Positions 11,222 through 24,084 of a stretch of DNA of 64,000 bases are shown one piece after another. The number at the start of each line of letters is the position of its first letter. Position 1 is the stretch's first letter. The notes under the pieces were generated by a model. It was not told where the DNA came from, ran no database searches, and worked only from the letters and a program-made list of their open reading frames with translations. Origin of the DNA: Theobroma cacao (lineage: Eukaryota > Streptophyta > Magnoliopsida > Malvales > Malvaceae); assembly GCF_000208745.1 (NCBI RefSeq), contig NC_030857.1, forward strand, positions 9,692,371 through 9,756,370, given 5' to 3'. The translations under genes were made by a program, and so were the position numbers.

Positions 11222-11460
11222 AAACGAAGAATGAAAATGCATACACGTGAGAAGGAAGCATGCAGGAGGAGCACGTGTTCAATAATTTATGTTTCAACTA
11301 TCTAAACTATGGTTAGTTACGTAAGCATAGTTAGTGCAGCGATTAACCATATATATATATAAATACTAAACAGTTGTAAAGTTTTTTCTTCTTAAACAGA
11401 ATGATGAACTAGTTTTAATGTTCTTCTGTTGGTTAGATATCTCTTCCTCTCTTCCTTACA
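11216..11460 (+). mobile_element. 3' LTR of the copia element
   Basis: It begins TGTTAAAAACG directly after the polypurine tract TTGAGGGGGAG. It contains ATATATATATAAATAC as a likely TATA region near 11350 and ends CTCTTCCTTACA at 11460. A 245-bp length is normal for short copia LTRs. The right end is chosen from the TG..CA rule; there is no 5' LTR in the window to check it. Confidence 0.75.
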
Positions 11461-13101
11461 ATTCTTGATTTGAGAAAGTTAATACTTCTTTCCTAACTCA
11501 TTTATGTCAAATTAAAAAATAAATTAATTAATTTTTTTTAAAAAAAAATTGAGTAGGAATATTTCATTGCATATGAACTTTGCATAACTACTCCAGTGTG
11601 ATAGTAGAATAACACTACTCTGGGACGACAGAAGCCTTCACAGAGAGGCCTGTATACGAATCTGTCAATAGCATTCAACCGGTTGTTTATGGGATCAAAC
11701 TATCATCAACCCTAACATTACACTACACAACCCCAGCTTCAGCACATGGCAAGCATGATATCAAGCCCAAAAAAAGTTGCCAACTGGTAACTACCCTGTA
11801 GTGTACAACAAGGACCAAAACAATCATATAGGAGCCAGAATTTCTATCAAAAATAGAAACATGTAACGGCATGCAAATCCAATTGCCCATATCCACGCCT
11901 GCTCAAAGGAGTTCAGCGAATTCAACTGATTTCAATCAATTATTTTGATTTAAAGCGATTCGTACTGACCCCTAACAGATTATATATTTTGATTGAGGTC
12001 TCGACAAAATATTTACAAAATCAATTCATATTATGATACGACAAAGCCTGTGACTATGAAATAGATTGCAAACACAGCCATACGCCTCACACCACCCTAT
12101 TGTTGCACGCCCAGGTTCGGAAAAAAAAGCAGAAATCTTTTTGCCCTGTATCTAAACCACAAGCTTTACGTTCAAGCTACCAGAGCCTTATCACCCCACT
12201 CTTCATACATACTTCAATTAATATCACTCAACCGACTTACCCCGACCTTATTGCTGACTACATGAATTCATAGCAATAAGTCAATAACATTCTAAAAAGA
12301 AAAGGACATTTCAAATAGTATGATCATGTCGAAAAGAATAATAAATTAAAATGTTTAAGGCAAAAAGCAGATATATTCATTGAAGCAGCTGATGTTAAAT
12401 TTAAAACACTTTATAACGCACCCCTCCAACGTGCATTTTCTTACATTAGGGCCTCCTTATAGTTTATTCACACAACCGCAATTTCGACCCTTATTGATGC
12501 TGTGTTCAATCAACAGCTTTGCAAGGGTCTTTCTAACCTAAACAAATGTTAATCAGTGTGTTGTATGCAATTACCAACAACACCTCATATGCCTTGACAC
12601 CTCAGGTAGGGTTCTGTAGAGCTTCTTCCTGGAAGCTGTTTCTGCTGTCTGCCGTCTCCACATTGATATCTTAAGAACTATACTAACTGAACATGTAAAA
12701 TGTTGTACGGTTTCATAGAGCAAAAACAATTTTTTTTCTAAATTGTGCTTCTCTTGACATGAAAAATAGGAAGCTAGATCTGCTCTCTGGAGAGAATTAA
12801 CGCTGAGAAGCCAACTACATTAGCAGTCAACTCAAAAGGTGAATTTTGCTCTCTAGGCCCGCCACATGCAGTGAATGTAGTAATCCAGCTAACACTCCCA
12901 GTAACTTGAGTAAGTACATTGGAGGCAATATATAGGATTCTATACATCAGCAACAACATGACTGTTGGAGGAACCCGTGCAAATTTAGGCCTCTGAAAAT
13001 ACCTTTCATACCTCCTTGACCACAGACTTTTAGCCAAATGGTTTTCAAGCATGTTATAGCCAGCCTTTGGCAAGAACATGTACTGAATAGTGAGGATTTT
13101 C
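11461..13101. other. 3' flank of the PPR gene, no other gene seen
   Basis: Mixed-composition DNA. The part next to 13101 must include the PPR 3' UTR. A minus-strand frame at 12774-13142 overlaps the PPR stop in another frame, has no recognisable motif, and is left out. No RNA gene or repeat was recognised. Confidence 0.5.
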
Positions 13102-16100
13102 TCACTCTTCCTCATGCAAAAATGAATCAACTTCAGGAGCATACCTGTCTTCTCTCATCAATGCTACTAAATCCTTCAAAGTTGTTTCAATTTCATCTGC
13201 TTTAGGATGAGACTTATCTCCTGCAATGAACAAATTTGTCTTCTGTCCCACAACAATCCAGCTACATCCGGGGAACTTCTGGACTCCTTTTTCCCTCATT
13301 GCCCTCCTCAAAGCATTAACCTCATCCCAGTTTCCTGATGCAGCATATATGTTAGAAAGCAGCACATAAGGTGATGAATTTTGAGGTTCTAATTCAATCA
13401 ATTTCTCTGCAGCCCGGCGTCCCCTAATTTCATCTCCATGTATTCTACAAGCACCAAGTAGTGCAGCCCAAATCATGGCATCAGGTTCAAATTTTAGACT
13501 GTCAATGAAATCCTCTGCTTCTTTAAGAAACCCCCATCGTCCAAGAAGATCAACAATGCAGGCACAATGATCTACTCTTGGCTGAATCCCATAATTAACC
13601 ATCATGTCAAAAATCTGACGACCCTCAGATACCTTTCCTGCATGACTACAGGCAGTAAGAACACCAAGGAATGTTACATCATCAGGCATTACATGTGTTT
13701 GCTTCATCTCAACAAATATTCTCAATGCACCTTCTGCACAACCATTTTTAGCAAAACCAACTATCATTGAGTTCCAGCAAATGACATCATTCTTGCTGTT
13801 CATTTCCACAAAAACTTGTGCAGAACAATCAACTTCCCCGCATTTAGCATACATGTCTACAAGGGCACTAGTTGTTAACTCATCTAAGCCATAACCAGTG
13901 TGATAAATGAGAGTGTGGATCTGTCTGCCTTCACGCAAAGAAGATAAAACAGCACATGCTCTAAGGACACTAACAAATGTAGCTTGGTCAGGTAAAACAT
14001 TGTAGGTACGCATTTCTAGAAAGAAGTGTAAGGCCTCCTCATTGCAATCATTCTGAGTATGACCTGAAACTAATGCAGTCCATAAGACTGCACTTTTTCG
14101 GTCTTGAAACTCTGCAAACAGATTTCTTGCATCTGTATTTCTAAGGGAGTTCATGTACATGCCAAGGAGAGACACCCCCAAGAATTCTTCGTCATACAAA
14201 AGGCCCCTTTTCACTATAAGACAATGGATTTGCCTTCCAACATTCAACTTATGAGGTTCATTACAAGCCTCTAAAAGGCTAGCAAATGTTACTTCAGATG
14301 GTTTCAATCCATTGACCTGCATCTCTCGAAATAGGATCATTGCTTCATCTAGATCTTCTGGTGCATATCCAGCAATCATAGCATTCATGGAGACCACACT
14401 CCATTCAGGCATACAACAGAGGACTTTGCGTGCATCCCCAATTGCCCCACACTTGGCATACATGTCAATAAGGGCACTTCCTGCATAGAGGCTCGTTTCT
14501 AAACAAGATTTGACTGCAAGACAATGGAATTGCTTCCCTTGCTCAAGACTTTGAACATTTGCACAGGCACTGAGTGTACTGGCCAAGGACACTTCATCAG
14601 GCACAATTCCACACGAAATCATTCTTTGAAACATGTTAAAAGCCTCAAGCTCATTCTCCTCCTGAACATATCCAACAATAATTGCATTCCATGAAACATT
14701 ATCTTGATTTTTTATGATCTCAAATTGCTGCCTTGCTTCCTTTAAAGCCCCAGATTTTGCATACATATCAACCAATGCATTTGCCACAAACAAATTTGAT
14801 GCAAATTTGTTCTTGATAATAAATGCATGAAATTGGCAACCTGTTTCTAGACATTCTAAGCAAGCACATGCACTCAAGATACTAGTATAGGTAAATTCAT
14901 CAGGGTGAAAACCAGACCCCTTCATCTGTGAGAACAATTCAATGACTTCGTCAGCATACCCATTTTGTGCATAGCCTCCAAGCATCGCATTCCACAAGAC
15001 AACATTTTTCTCATCTAACCCATCGAATACTTTCTTCGCAGCATCAATTTGCTCACACTTAGCATACATACTAATTAAAGAGCTTCCCACATAAACATTA
15101 GAATTTAACCCTTGTTTAATTGCCTCAGCATGAACTAATAAGCCAAAGTGTAGAGCTGCTAGACTAGCAATTGCACTCAACACACTTCCTAATGTGGATC
15201 GTGTGGACTTAACCCCAGATGCCCTCATATTTTGAAAAAATGCAATAGCCTCCACCTCATAACCTCTCTTGGTATGGCCAGAAATCATCACATTCCATGC
15301 TACAACATTCGGATTAGGCATCTGGGAAAACAAGGCACATGCATCATCAAGTCTACCTAAGCCAACAAACGCATTTATGATAGTAACAAAGGCCACCTGA
15401 TCAGGAACATGACCAACTTTCTGCATGCTTTCAAACACTTTCAGCGCCTCCTCCGGCAAACCAAACTGAACATAACCTGCAATCATCGATGTCCAAGAAA
15501 CTGTATCAAGATCCACCGATCCATCAAACACCCGCCGAGCATCAGTCACATAATAACACTTAGAATACATATCAATAAGAGCACCCTCACAAAAAGAACT
15601 CACTTCAAGCCCCATTTTAACAATATAACAATGGACTATTCTACCAACTTCAACATCTCTCAACCTAGCACAGGCAGATAAAAGAGTGGCAAGTGTAAAC
15701 TCATTAGGCAATACCCCACAATTCAGCAATGACACGGTTCCCTTAACAACTTCTTCTACCAAACCTCGATTTGAATACATCAAAATGACTGAGTTCCAAG
15801 CCAATACATCTCTCTTTTCAAGGCCGTGAAACGCCTTCTCAGCAGAGTCCACATCCCCACATTTGGCATAAAGATCAAGAATTGCATTTCCCAACAACCC
15901 TTTTGACCAGAATCCAAGTTTCAAACCCCTCGCATGTATCATTTCGCCGGCTTTTAAAGCCTGCTCTCTTTTCGGAGACATTTCGTCGAACGTGTAATGA
16001 GTTTTGACTTCTCTGCATTGTTGTAAGCATAAACGTAATAGCTGGGTGTATATTTGAGGATGTGGGGATGGACTGAGTAGTGGGGTTGGGCTCGGGTGAG

Positions 16101-16194
16101 TTGACTGGCGAAGAATCGTTGAGAAGAAAGAGTGGTGAAGAAACGAGTTTGACTCGGAGGTGGGTAGAGTTCTGGAGAGGTATCTAAGTCGCAT
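13102..16194 (-). CDS. Pentatricopeptide repeat protein, PLS class with E/E+ end (At3g09040-like)
   Basis: An uninterrupted 1030-residue reading frame without introns, as is usual for plant PPR genes. It closely resembles the Arabidopsis At3g09040 type in length and in its MRLR start. The first 35 residues are Ser/Arg rich with few acids and look like a mitochondrial transit peptide. Tandem P-L-S repeats run from about residue 80 to 940, with recurring signatures such as ALIDMYAKCG, VSWNAMI and PDEVTFxSxLxAC. The C-terminus (about 945-1030) has the E motif, then E+ sequence including GCSWIVVGQKTNLFIAGDKS. It stops before a DYW deaminase domain. PLS proteins bind organelle RNA base by base, and E+ forms generally recruit a DYW-type deaminase for C-to-U editing. 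The target transcript cannot be told from sequence. The ATG at 16194 is the first in frame. Confidence 0.95.
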   Translation of the reverse strand: MRLRYLSRTLPTSESNSFLHHSFFSTILRQSTHPSPTPLLSPSPHPQIYTQLLRLCLQQCREVKTHYTFDEMSPKREQALKAGEMIHARGLKLGFWSKGLLGNAILDLYAKCGDVDSAEKAFHGLEKRDVLAWNSVILMYSNRGLVEEVVKGTVSLLNCGVLPNEFTLATLLSACARLRDVEVGRIVHCYIVKMGLEVSSFCEGALIDMYSKCYYVTDARRVFDGSVDLDTVSWTSMIAGYVQFGLPEEALKVFESMQKVGHVPDQVAFVTIINAFVGLGRLDDACALFSQMPNPNVVAWNVMISGHTKRGYEVEAIAFFQNMRASGVKSTRSTLGSVLSAIASLAALHFGLLVHAEAIKQGLNSNVYVGSSLISMYAKCEQIDAAKKVFDGLDEKNVVLWNAMLGGYAQNGYADEVIELFSQMKGSGFHPDEFTYTSILSACACLECLETGCQFHAFIIKNKFASNLFVANALVDMYAKSGALKEARQQFEIIKNQDNVSWNAIIVGYVQEENELEAFNMFQRMISCGIVPDEVSLASTLSACANVQSLEQGKQFHCLAVKSCLETSLYAGSALIDMYAKCGAIGDARKVLCCMPEWSVVSMNAMIAGYAPEDLDEAMILFREMQVNGLKPSEVTFASLLEACNEPHKLNVGRQIHCLIVKRGLLYDEEFLGVSLLGMYMNSLRNTDARNLFAEFQDRKSAVLWTALVSGHTQNDCNEEALHFFLEMRTYNVLPDQATFVSVLRACAVLSSLREGRQIHTLIYHTGYGLDELTTSALVDMYAKCGEVDCSAQVFVEMNSKNDVICWNSMIVGFAKNGCAEGALRIFVEMKQTHVMPDDVTFLGVLTACSHAGKVSEGRQIFDMMVNYGIQPRVDHCACIVDLLGRWGFLKEAEDFIDSLKFEPDAMIWAALLGACRIHGDEIRGRRAAEKLIELEPQNSSPYVLLSNIYAASGNWDEVNALRRAMREKGVQKFPGCSWIVVGQKTNLFIAGDKSHPKADEIETTLKDLVALMREDRYAPEVDSFLHEEE

Positions 16195-17332
16195 TGACTC
16201 TGGGCGATGCTGGCATGACTCGGACGAGTTAGTGAGTTGGGGGGAATAGGTTTTTGCGTGTATGCCGTTGCTTGTGGGCTTGAGAACTGATTATTGAATT
16301 TAGGTTGTTTGAAAAGAAGCAGTCAAGCATGGTTTCCGCGCCAAATATAAAGATGTTGAATATTGTTCAATAAAAATCATATAAAAATGATAAATGTTGC
16401 TTAATAAAAATAATTCAATGTCATTAAAATGTTAATTTACAAATTAAGTAAATTTTATTAAATTAATATTTATGATAAAAAAATATTTAAAATACTAATT
16501 TGAAAATATGATCACTAAATTTATTCATTTTTTTTCAGTTGAAAGTTTTTTTCAACATCCATATTTTTATATGTATTATAGGTATAGATATAAATTAATG
16601 ATAAATAAATGAATTATTATTTTTTTATTATCAGACTTAAGTAAACATTGTTTGAGAGAACTAAATTTTGATTTTTAATTTTTTAATTTAGAATTCTTAA
16701 ATTGGAAATCTCTTAATTTTTTTTTTGAAAAAAGAATCTAACCTAAAAGCTAAGATCTAATTTTTTTTTTTTTACAATTTTCAATTAAGTATCTAACATT
16801 GTTTTCCTTTGATCAAAATTTGTCATTAACCTGCACTCGAGTATTTAACTTCAAATTTAAATAGAGTTTAAATCCCATTTCTCCGATTTTTTTTTTTTTA
16901 AATTGCCAATAATCTTACTAAAACAATTGGCACGTGACAAAATATTATGTAAGTGCAATGCTGTTTATGATTTTAAGTTCGAAAATAATATATTGTCTCT
17001 GCTGTTGGATATGGATTGTCAATTTCATACCAACAAGCTTCAATTAATCCATTGAGATGCACTTGAATTCAAATCAAAAATTAGATTTTCCCACCATCCA
17101 AACGAACAATATATTCACTCTATCAAGATAATCAATGAGATGAAGAGAATTGTCACCAATTCAATGAAGAAAAACTCCTACATCAAATTCTCCTTCCTAT
17201 CTCTGCTGGCTGCTGCAATGCAACTACAAATCCCATACCCATTTTTTGCTTCTGATGACACCTTATTTCCTCACACAATCAATGATTGTATTAGCTTTTT
17301 CAGATTACCCAAATCGTGAAACTTGAAACTTC
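16195..17332. other. Intergenic: PPR promoter side and SCPL 3' flank
   Basis: AT-rich, with several poly-T/A runs between 16400 and 16900. A TGGGCT element (site II type) lies at about 16274, some 80 bp upstream of the PPR ATG. No coding sequence was recognised. Confidence 0.5.
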
Positions 17333-20300
17333 TCATTCGTTAACCGATGGACGTGTGTTATTAGGCAGTCTCAGGCTCCGGACAAATGAACTAAACAGAT
17401 GCAAGGCTCTTGACGGTTGTGCATATGGTACCATATGCGCAGCGCCCCTCACGGTGGCAAAGGTCAATAAATTTCCATACTCTGTCACCCAACCTCCCAC
17501 CTACTAACCCAAAAAGAACATGTCATTGCTTATAATGGCTGCAGACAGTAAAAACAAAACTTTATTGGCATGCATACCAACCTGGTGCTTGTGAAACCAA
17601 GCTCCATAAGGGACGGTAATCTTGAAGTTCAAATCATGAGCTAGTTCACGCACAAGTGTTCTTGAGCCAAGCAGTGGCACGACAGAATCTTGATCCCCAC
17701 TGCAATGATTAATTTTGACATCATATGATACAGCAACCACGCTGACGCTGTAAATCAAATAAGATAAGAGATTCAGAAAGGTATTTTGGATAATCTTACC
17801 TGAACACCCAGACAGGAATACCATTTTGGATAATCTTTTTGAGAATGGGAAGGATGTCGATGTTGCCATCAGTATCACTGTACTTTATTTGACTGTCCAG
17901 TGCAGAAAGCAACAAACGTCAGTTAAACCTTGTATTATTGTATTCATAGCTTGGCAAAAATCAACCTAAGCAAAAAACTAAGTCAACTTCTATAGCTGAT
18001 TTTTACAGGGAAAAACTTCACCCCAACCAATAATCCCAAATATAGAAAGGTCCAAAGTTATTGGTCGACAGCAACTTTTAGAGGAAGTAGGTACCACCTG
18101 AGCTTTAGGAGACATGAAAAGGAAAGAATTGACAAGAGATGCATTTTAAGACTCAGTGTGTTGTAACTTTCCCCCTTGCAGTTCACTATTTCAAAAGATA
18201 AAGGGAGTGATGAATTTGCTTACCCACTGCACATACTCCAAGGATAAGGTAATTTAGTGCGATTCGCATGAAGTGCCATCTGAACCTCAGGGAGGTTAAG
18301 GTAGAAACGCCTTTCATAGGTCATACACACATCAACCCCAAGACTTATCTTAGTGGCCTGCATACATGAGGAAAATGAATCACTGCTAAGGTGAGCAACA
18401 AAAGAAAACAAATATAGGGCAAATAAAAGGAGAGCAAATCAAGGGAAAAGAAAAATATACCATCTTCCGCAATCGCAACTCTTGTTCTACAATCGATGGA
18501 TAACAAACATCTAGGAGAACATCATAACTGTTTATATAATCACCAACAATGCCATTTGCTTCAGCTATGGCCTGGCTGCACGACTGGGATACATTATGTG
18601 GATTCTCAAAGACATAGTCATCAAAATCACATTCATTCATGATGGTTAGGCCAGTTTCATCAGAAATCATCCCATGTGACCAAAAGAATTCATACGTTGC
18701 TGGAACATCCCGATCAAGTCTGAGGAGAGGATTCCCAATCTAAATCATAAGATCACAAAGTGAAAATGTTAAAAAAATCATCAGGTTTTCATTGTTTTTC
18801 ATTTTTGTATAGTATCAAAGAACATGGGTAAGTAATGCGGAGCAATTTTTCTTACTGCAACTCCTTTGATGTTAAACTTAAAGCCAGTTGAATGTGCATT
18901 ATGATCCAGTAGAACATCAGCCAACTGTGGTATGTAATGCCCTGCATAACAACATTTATGCCATGTAATAAAACCGTAAAACTTATAAATTAAGGTAAAC
19001 GAAGCAAAAGTAAATGGTGTGGTTCAAATTGTCCTGATAACTGCCTGAAATACTACACTATTTACACCTTGTACCAAATCATACAAGATAAATTCTGTTA
19101 TCTTCCAAAGATAAAGAAATCTTTACTTACATAAGCAAACATTCAATTTTGATATGATATAATAAAAGACTTGGTAGGGCATAAATTTTGTTATTGCAAC
19201 CGGTTTGCCCAGTACAAACATGCAGTTTAGACCGGCACCTCCCAAAGTGCTTCCATAAGAAACATTTCTCTTGGGAAGAAATAAAGTGACAGATTTTGTT
19301 GAAAACTGTGATGCTAACTGAAATTGCCTAAGAAGGATTAGGGATTGGTAGACAGGAGATGCTTCTAATATGATATAACTGATTCCTCTTATTTTTTATT
19401 TTTATAAGCACTTATATAAAATCTCAAAACAGACAAAGTTTTGCATTTGAACAAAGTTTTGTCTCAATAATTAAAACAAAACTAGAATTGAAACTTCATT
19501 GCAATGGCAAACCTGCATAACTTTCTCCTGTAAGAAACAATTCTCTGGACTTGAATTCTGGGAACTTCTCATACCAGTTCATCATGAAGATATGCATATC
19601 CTTGGCTGCCAAGAACAAGAGACTGAGTCAGAACAATTTTCACCAAAACAATGAACTTCAATTAATATCAATAAAGTTTGCTGCCAGAACTTATCCTATC
19701 ATCAGTTGAAGAGAAAATTATTTGGTTTGTATCTAGTTGCATTACCAGTGGAAGCATCCCCGCAAATATAATCTGAAGAAGTATTTGAGTATGACCACCC
19801 TACGCCAGCAGGGGACTCAACAAACAGGAGATTTGATGCTATTAAGAAAAGAAAAGGAGGGATTAAAGAAGAAAGAAAGAAAGAAAGAACAAATATAAGT
19901 CTAAATTTGAATTTTTTTAATAATCAAATACTGAAGTGCACTCCATTTAAATCCTATAAACAAATTTTCTACCTCTATTCCACGACATGGAATTTCTTCG
20001 AAGACCTCGGCCATCACCTGTAGGATAAAATGGACCCAATTCTGTAAAAGCACCCCCACCGATGGAGGAACATCCTGGCCCTGAAATGGTATTTGAGGAT
20101 AAGTACATAAACAGAATTATCTCTATTCACAAGAGGACAACATATCAGCAATCTCTCTCGATACATTGGAAATAGTTTTGAATCTAAAACAAGGACTTTC
20201 CCCAATCAAACCACTTTTAATGGTTCAGAAGGAATATGACTGAATCTATAATGTTGAATGATTTCTGAGCCTGAACATCCTCGGAGAAATTTAGCAGACT

Positions 20301-21226
20301 GCTAGCAGTTTTTTTTTTTTTTTTTGGAGGTGGAGGGGGTGCTTGCTAATGGTATGACAATTCACTAATCTCATGGAAGCAAACAACAATATAATAGATG
20401 AATCAAAAATATATTAGCAGAAAAATTAATAAATAAATAAATAAAACCTGACATGGTATGGAGGCAGAGTGGCTGTTTTAAGTTTGCAAACGTTTTTATC
20501 GCCTAGTTCAATTTATCAGCAATCATCTGGCGCAACACCAAATTCTGTCCTAATTCTTTTTAGTGCATTCCAGTCACAGTTTATCTATTATGCAGTCCAT
20601 TCTATCCCAAGGCAATGTCCAAAGTTACTCTTTTTGAGAAATAAAACAGTGATACCAAAGCATTCTTAAAGAGAATCAAGTACAACAAGTGGGAGAAAAA
20701 TGTCCAAACTCTTTCACAAAGGAGAAAAAAGAAAAAGAATCTTCAACATGTTTAGAAAGAGAAAGTAAATAGAAAGACCAACAAAATATCTACAGCAAAC
20801 AAAAACAGTTAGAATTAGAAGTATGTGAAAGCAGAAAGATGGAAAGTACTCATCAACAGACAACCGTGCAACATGGTTTCACATTAAAACTCATAATTCA
20901 CTCGAGAAACAACAAAAATTTTGAAAATGAAGAGTAGATTCAAGTTGAAGAAGAGCAAATTAAGTAATAAACTAACCTCCATTGAGCCAAAGAGTAAGGG
21001 GCTTCTTGTCAGGGTCCTTATCAGCTTCAACAAAGTAATAAAACAAGCTCCTCCCAGCCTTTACATCCACATCAACATACCCAGCATACTGCATAAACCC
21101 AACTTGAGGTTGACCAGGCAGGTTCACAACCAGATCCTCAGCAGGATACCCTTTCACTCCCAACACCACCCACCCCAGCAATGCGATACTCGACAACAAC
21201 CAACCAAACTTGTTCCACCTACCCAT
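17333..21226 (-). CDS. Serine carboxypeptidase-like protein (SCPL42-45 clade), S10 family
   Basis: Ten exons joined by eye: 21226-20977, 20080-19973, 19838-19746, 19605-19513, 18941-18856, 18739-18461, 18357-18224, 17892-17800, 17699-17582, 17500-17333. All introns are GT-AG and the sum is 1422 nt, 473 aa, normal for the family. Residues 1-26 form a signal peptide ([20 protein letters not shown]), then the mature-like start [34 protein letters not shown] builds the oxyanion region. The catalytic triad is complete: Ser179 in TGESYAG, Asp383 in GDQDSVVP, His440 in [12 protein letters not shown]. The enzyme should be secreted or vacuolar and remove C-terminal residues from peptides. This clade is not the acyltransferase branch, but substrate cannot be read from sequence. 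The start is the ATG at 21226; the frame is open upstream but only to a GTG. Confidence 0.95.
20309..20326. repeat. Poly-T run in SCPL intron 1
   Basis: A T homopolymer of about 18 bases inside the first intron, followed by GGAGGTGGAGGGGGTG. No target duplication was seen around it, so I do not call it a SINE. Confidence 0.8.
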
Positions 21227-21282
21227 CTCAAAAACGCCCTTTATCCTCACACAGCAGAATTACACCTTAGAACACTGTATAG

Positions 21283-21292
21283 TATTTATAAA
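21283..21292 (-). promoter_or_regulatory. TATA box of the SCPL gene
   Basis: Minus-strand TTTATAAATA lies 57-66 bp upstream of the ATG at 21226. This would put transcription start near 21255 with a short leader. That spacing supports 21226 as the translation start. Confidence 0.6.
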
Positions 21293-21299
21293 CCCAACA

Positions 21300-24084
21300 A
21301 AAGCAAAACACCCAAAAAGAACCAAAGCTAATAAAAGTCACTAAAGAGAACCAAGAAATATATTACAACGATGATAATGATAACATAAGCATATCTTTAT
21401 CCCGAAAAAATATACTAAAAACTAAAATTCTGTTACATATACTTACAGCTTGCACGTGAATTCTGGGCTTGCTTTAACAAAAAGGTACCCTACCATATGA
21501 TTAATATATATTTTATTTAGTTGAAAAGAGATCTGATTTGCAACCAATACTGGAACTTGCTATGAAGAGATTTACAGACGTTGGAATTCAGGAAGCTTCA
21601 GAGTTGCAGTTGCTGTCAAGCTGTGATTCTTCCTTGTTTACCATGTAATAGCTGCTAGCTAGGCTCTTTTTTACTACTACTCTTAGTACTCTATGGGAAA
21701 ATAGTAAAATAAAACATGCAAAATCTAATACTATCTTTTATTTCTTATTATTAGAACAGCATTTGCTAATGCAGTAATTAGTGTTCCATTTATCGCTCCA
21801 ATTTAACTGACAAAAAGATTAATAATGAAGCTTATAATACATGAGTTAAGAATAGTAAAAATACTATCTTAAAAGAGTTTCTTTTTTTTTTTCAATTAAT
21901 GCACTATTTTTTAATTAATTTTTCATAAATTAAATATAAAAGATGATTATATATTAGACAGATAAAATAAATAAACAAATAAATGTATTCTAAAAAAGAT
22001 CCCACTTGGCATCTTCTAAAGTGGATAAAAAAGATTCAGATAAAAAATTTAAAAATTAAAAAAAAAAAAGTAGATAAAAAGTCTTGCAGTGTTTTTGTAC
22101 TAGTCAACAAGTCAAAGCAAGAAAAAGTCTGTATTTCGGCTTAACTTTTAGCGCTCCGTGCTCGTTGAGTTAAATTTTGTTTCCATTCGCAGTTGTAGAG
22201 AGTGTAGGGCACGGGCCAATGATTGATCAGAGAATTTGAATGGAATCTGTCCAGGGAGATTTGAGAAAAGCTGGGGTAATGCTACTTTTAGCATAGAAAG
22301 TCACGAGAGAGGAAACGTCCTCGAATTTTATAGAGGGGATAACATTGCAAATATGGATGCAGGCAGGCAGGCAGGCAATAGGCATCATGGATCCAACACA
22401 ACACACTATCTGTCTACCTTTGACAAAGGAAAGCAACCATCCTTCAATTAAGATATAATTCTTCTGGATGTAAGAATCCAAGGAAAGCTCTGATTGGTTA
22501 CCACCATCAACGGCCTGCTATATATATATGATGAAGCTTTTGACTTCCAGAAAGAGGCTCCATGTGGATATAAACAGCAACAAATATATGCAACAATTGG
22601 ATCTTATGGAAGAGAAAAGGTCCCTTTGCTTTCCCTCCTTCCATTCCCATTTTACCAAATTCGGAAATGGTTGGTTCCTCCCACCAAACACAATGCAAGG
22701 GCATTAAGAGCAGAATGAGCACCATGATACTAAGCTGAAATTGACAGCATGCTGCTGCAATGTAGCATGGAATGATCATATCCTTTCAGAATTCACCCAT
22801 TTGAATAATTCAATTGTCTTTAGTCACAATGGGGCATGCGCAAATTATGCAAAGTTCCAAAGATGAGAGAGCTGGGTGAGGTCTCCACAAAAGCAAAAGA
22901 AGCTTTGTGGGGCATCCTGGAGCACAATGAATATGAAGACAGAGTACAAACTAATTCTTGTATCATCATAAAGGCGCAAGCAATACAACCTTTTTCCTTT
23001 ATGAATAGAAAGTGACGCAAAGAATGCATGACTATCGAGTGGAGAGTTACTGATTTCACAAGCAACTACTAAAAGGTTGCGGTCCCGCTCCCTCTTCTTT
23101 TCCAACCTTCTTTGCATCATTAATTCTCAGAATACTTTGCCCCTTGCTATTCATCTTCAGCTCATCCACTTCGTATTTTCTCCCCAAAAAACCCAACAGA
23201 GTATGAGATATAAACCGCAGACTACACCATTTCCGTAACTTTTTGCTGTCCTAATTAGGTAGAGGTAGCCAAAACCCAACTCATCCGAACAACTCTCCAG
23301 GACAAACCTGACCCAAGCAGGTATATTAAGTCCATAATCTGAACCAATACAATGACCTCAACCCTACCAACCCAAAATGACTCAAACCAAACCTAAACTT
23401 GAAACTGATTGCCACCTCTGAATTATTTTTTTGACAATCACCTGTAAAAAATTACAAATGGTGAACTTTAGTCCAGGCAACCCAACCCGATCTAAGTTCA
23501 CTTGGAAAGTCAACAATTCAACCCAATTCAAACTGAAACCTAAGACAACCCGAACCTATCCCAATCTCTGCAAATTGCCACATCAGCTCAAGTGAATTGA
23601 TGGTTTTTGAAACCTGTGAAGTTTTTCATTTCACTTGTGATGAAAATAATCTAGGCTGGAAAAATGGAGGTCACTGACCTGATTATGCACGGTACATAAA
23701 GCAGGTTCAGAACCATCTTCATTTCAAATCCATGTATGCTTCAAGAAATGACTGACAATTTTAGGAAAAGCTTACTTTTAGGAGGAGGCAGTGGAAGGGG
23801 GAAAGGATCTGAGCCCTTAGTTTTTGTAATCACAAAATATAACACATATTCACTGGAAAACTCTCTAATGTATTTTCACTTCATGAAATGATGATAAAGC
23901 AAGAGCCTTTCAAGTGCCTTCCAAAAGATTTGTAACAAGAAGCAATATAGTAATAACAGAAAGAACCAAAATAGTTAAATGACCTACCAATGATGTAAGG
24001 ATTAGGATATTTGTATTCCTCATAGACAGTCAAACCAACATCGCTCCCACCTTTCACTGAAGCAACACCTTTGAAGCCTTCAAA
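21300..24084. other. Intergenic, upstream of SCPL; no gene recognised
   Basis: Contains a CAGG tetranucleotide run at about 22360-22376 and a degenerate stretch rich in CCCAAC/CCGAAC at about 23260-23570, a composition common in relic plant repeats. Open frames between 22227 and 23120 occur on both strands, share no motif with known families and lack splice-compatible continuation, so I annotate none. Confidence 0.5.

Larger units (their letters stand above)
7141..11460 (+). mobile_element. Ty1-copia retrotransposon, 5' truncated and dead
   Basis: Domain order is gag, CCHC knuckle, GAG-pre-integrase, integrase, reverse transcriptase, RNase H, polypurine tract, 3' LTR, which is the copia order. 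The left edge is at gag codons immediately next to the LTR terminus at 7140, so the 5' LTR and the start of gag are missing. Stops or frameshifts occur in gag, the integrase (TAA at about 8692) and the polymerase region (for example TAG at about 10168 and TGA at about 10646), so it cannot encode an intact polyprotein. The 3' end is complete: TTGAGGGGGAG at 11205-11215, then an LTR. Confidence 0.95.

Noticed and set aside
12774..13142. Minus-strand frame overlapping the PPR stop
   Set aside because: It lies in another frame across the PPR 3' end, has no motif, and is best read as 3' UTR.
23989..24079. Exon-like minus-strand frame (GFKGVASVKGGSDVGLTVYE) with a good GTAGGT donor
   Set aside because: A short open stretch with no recognised family, a poor acceptor and no continuing exon. 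It was kept out as probable chance, although a transcript search would settle it.
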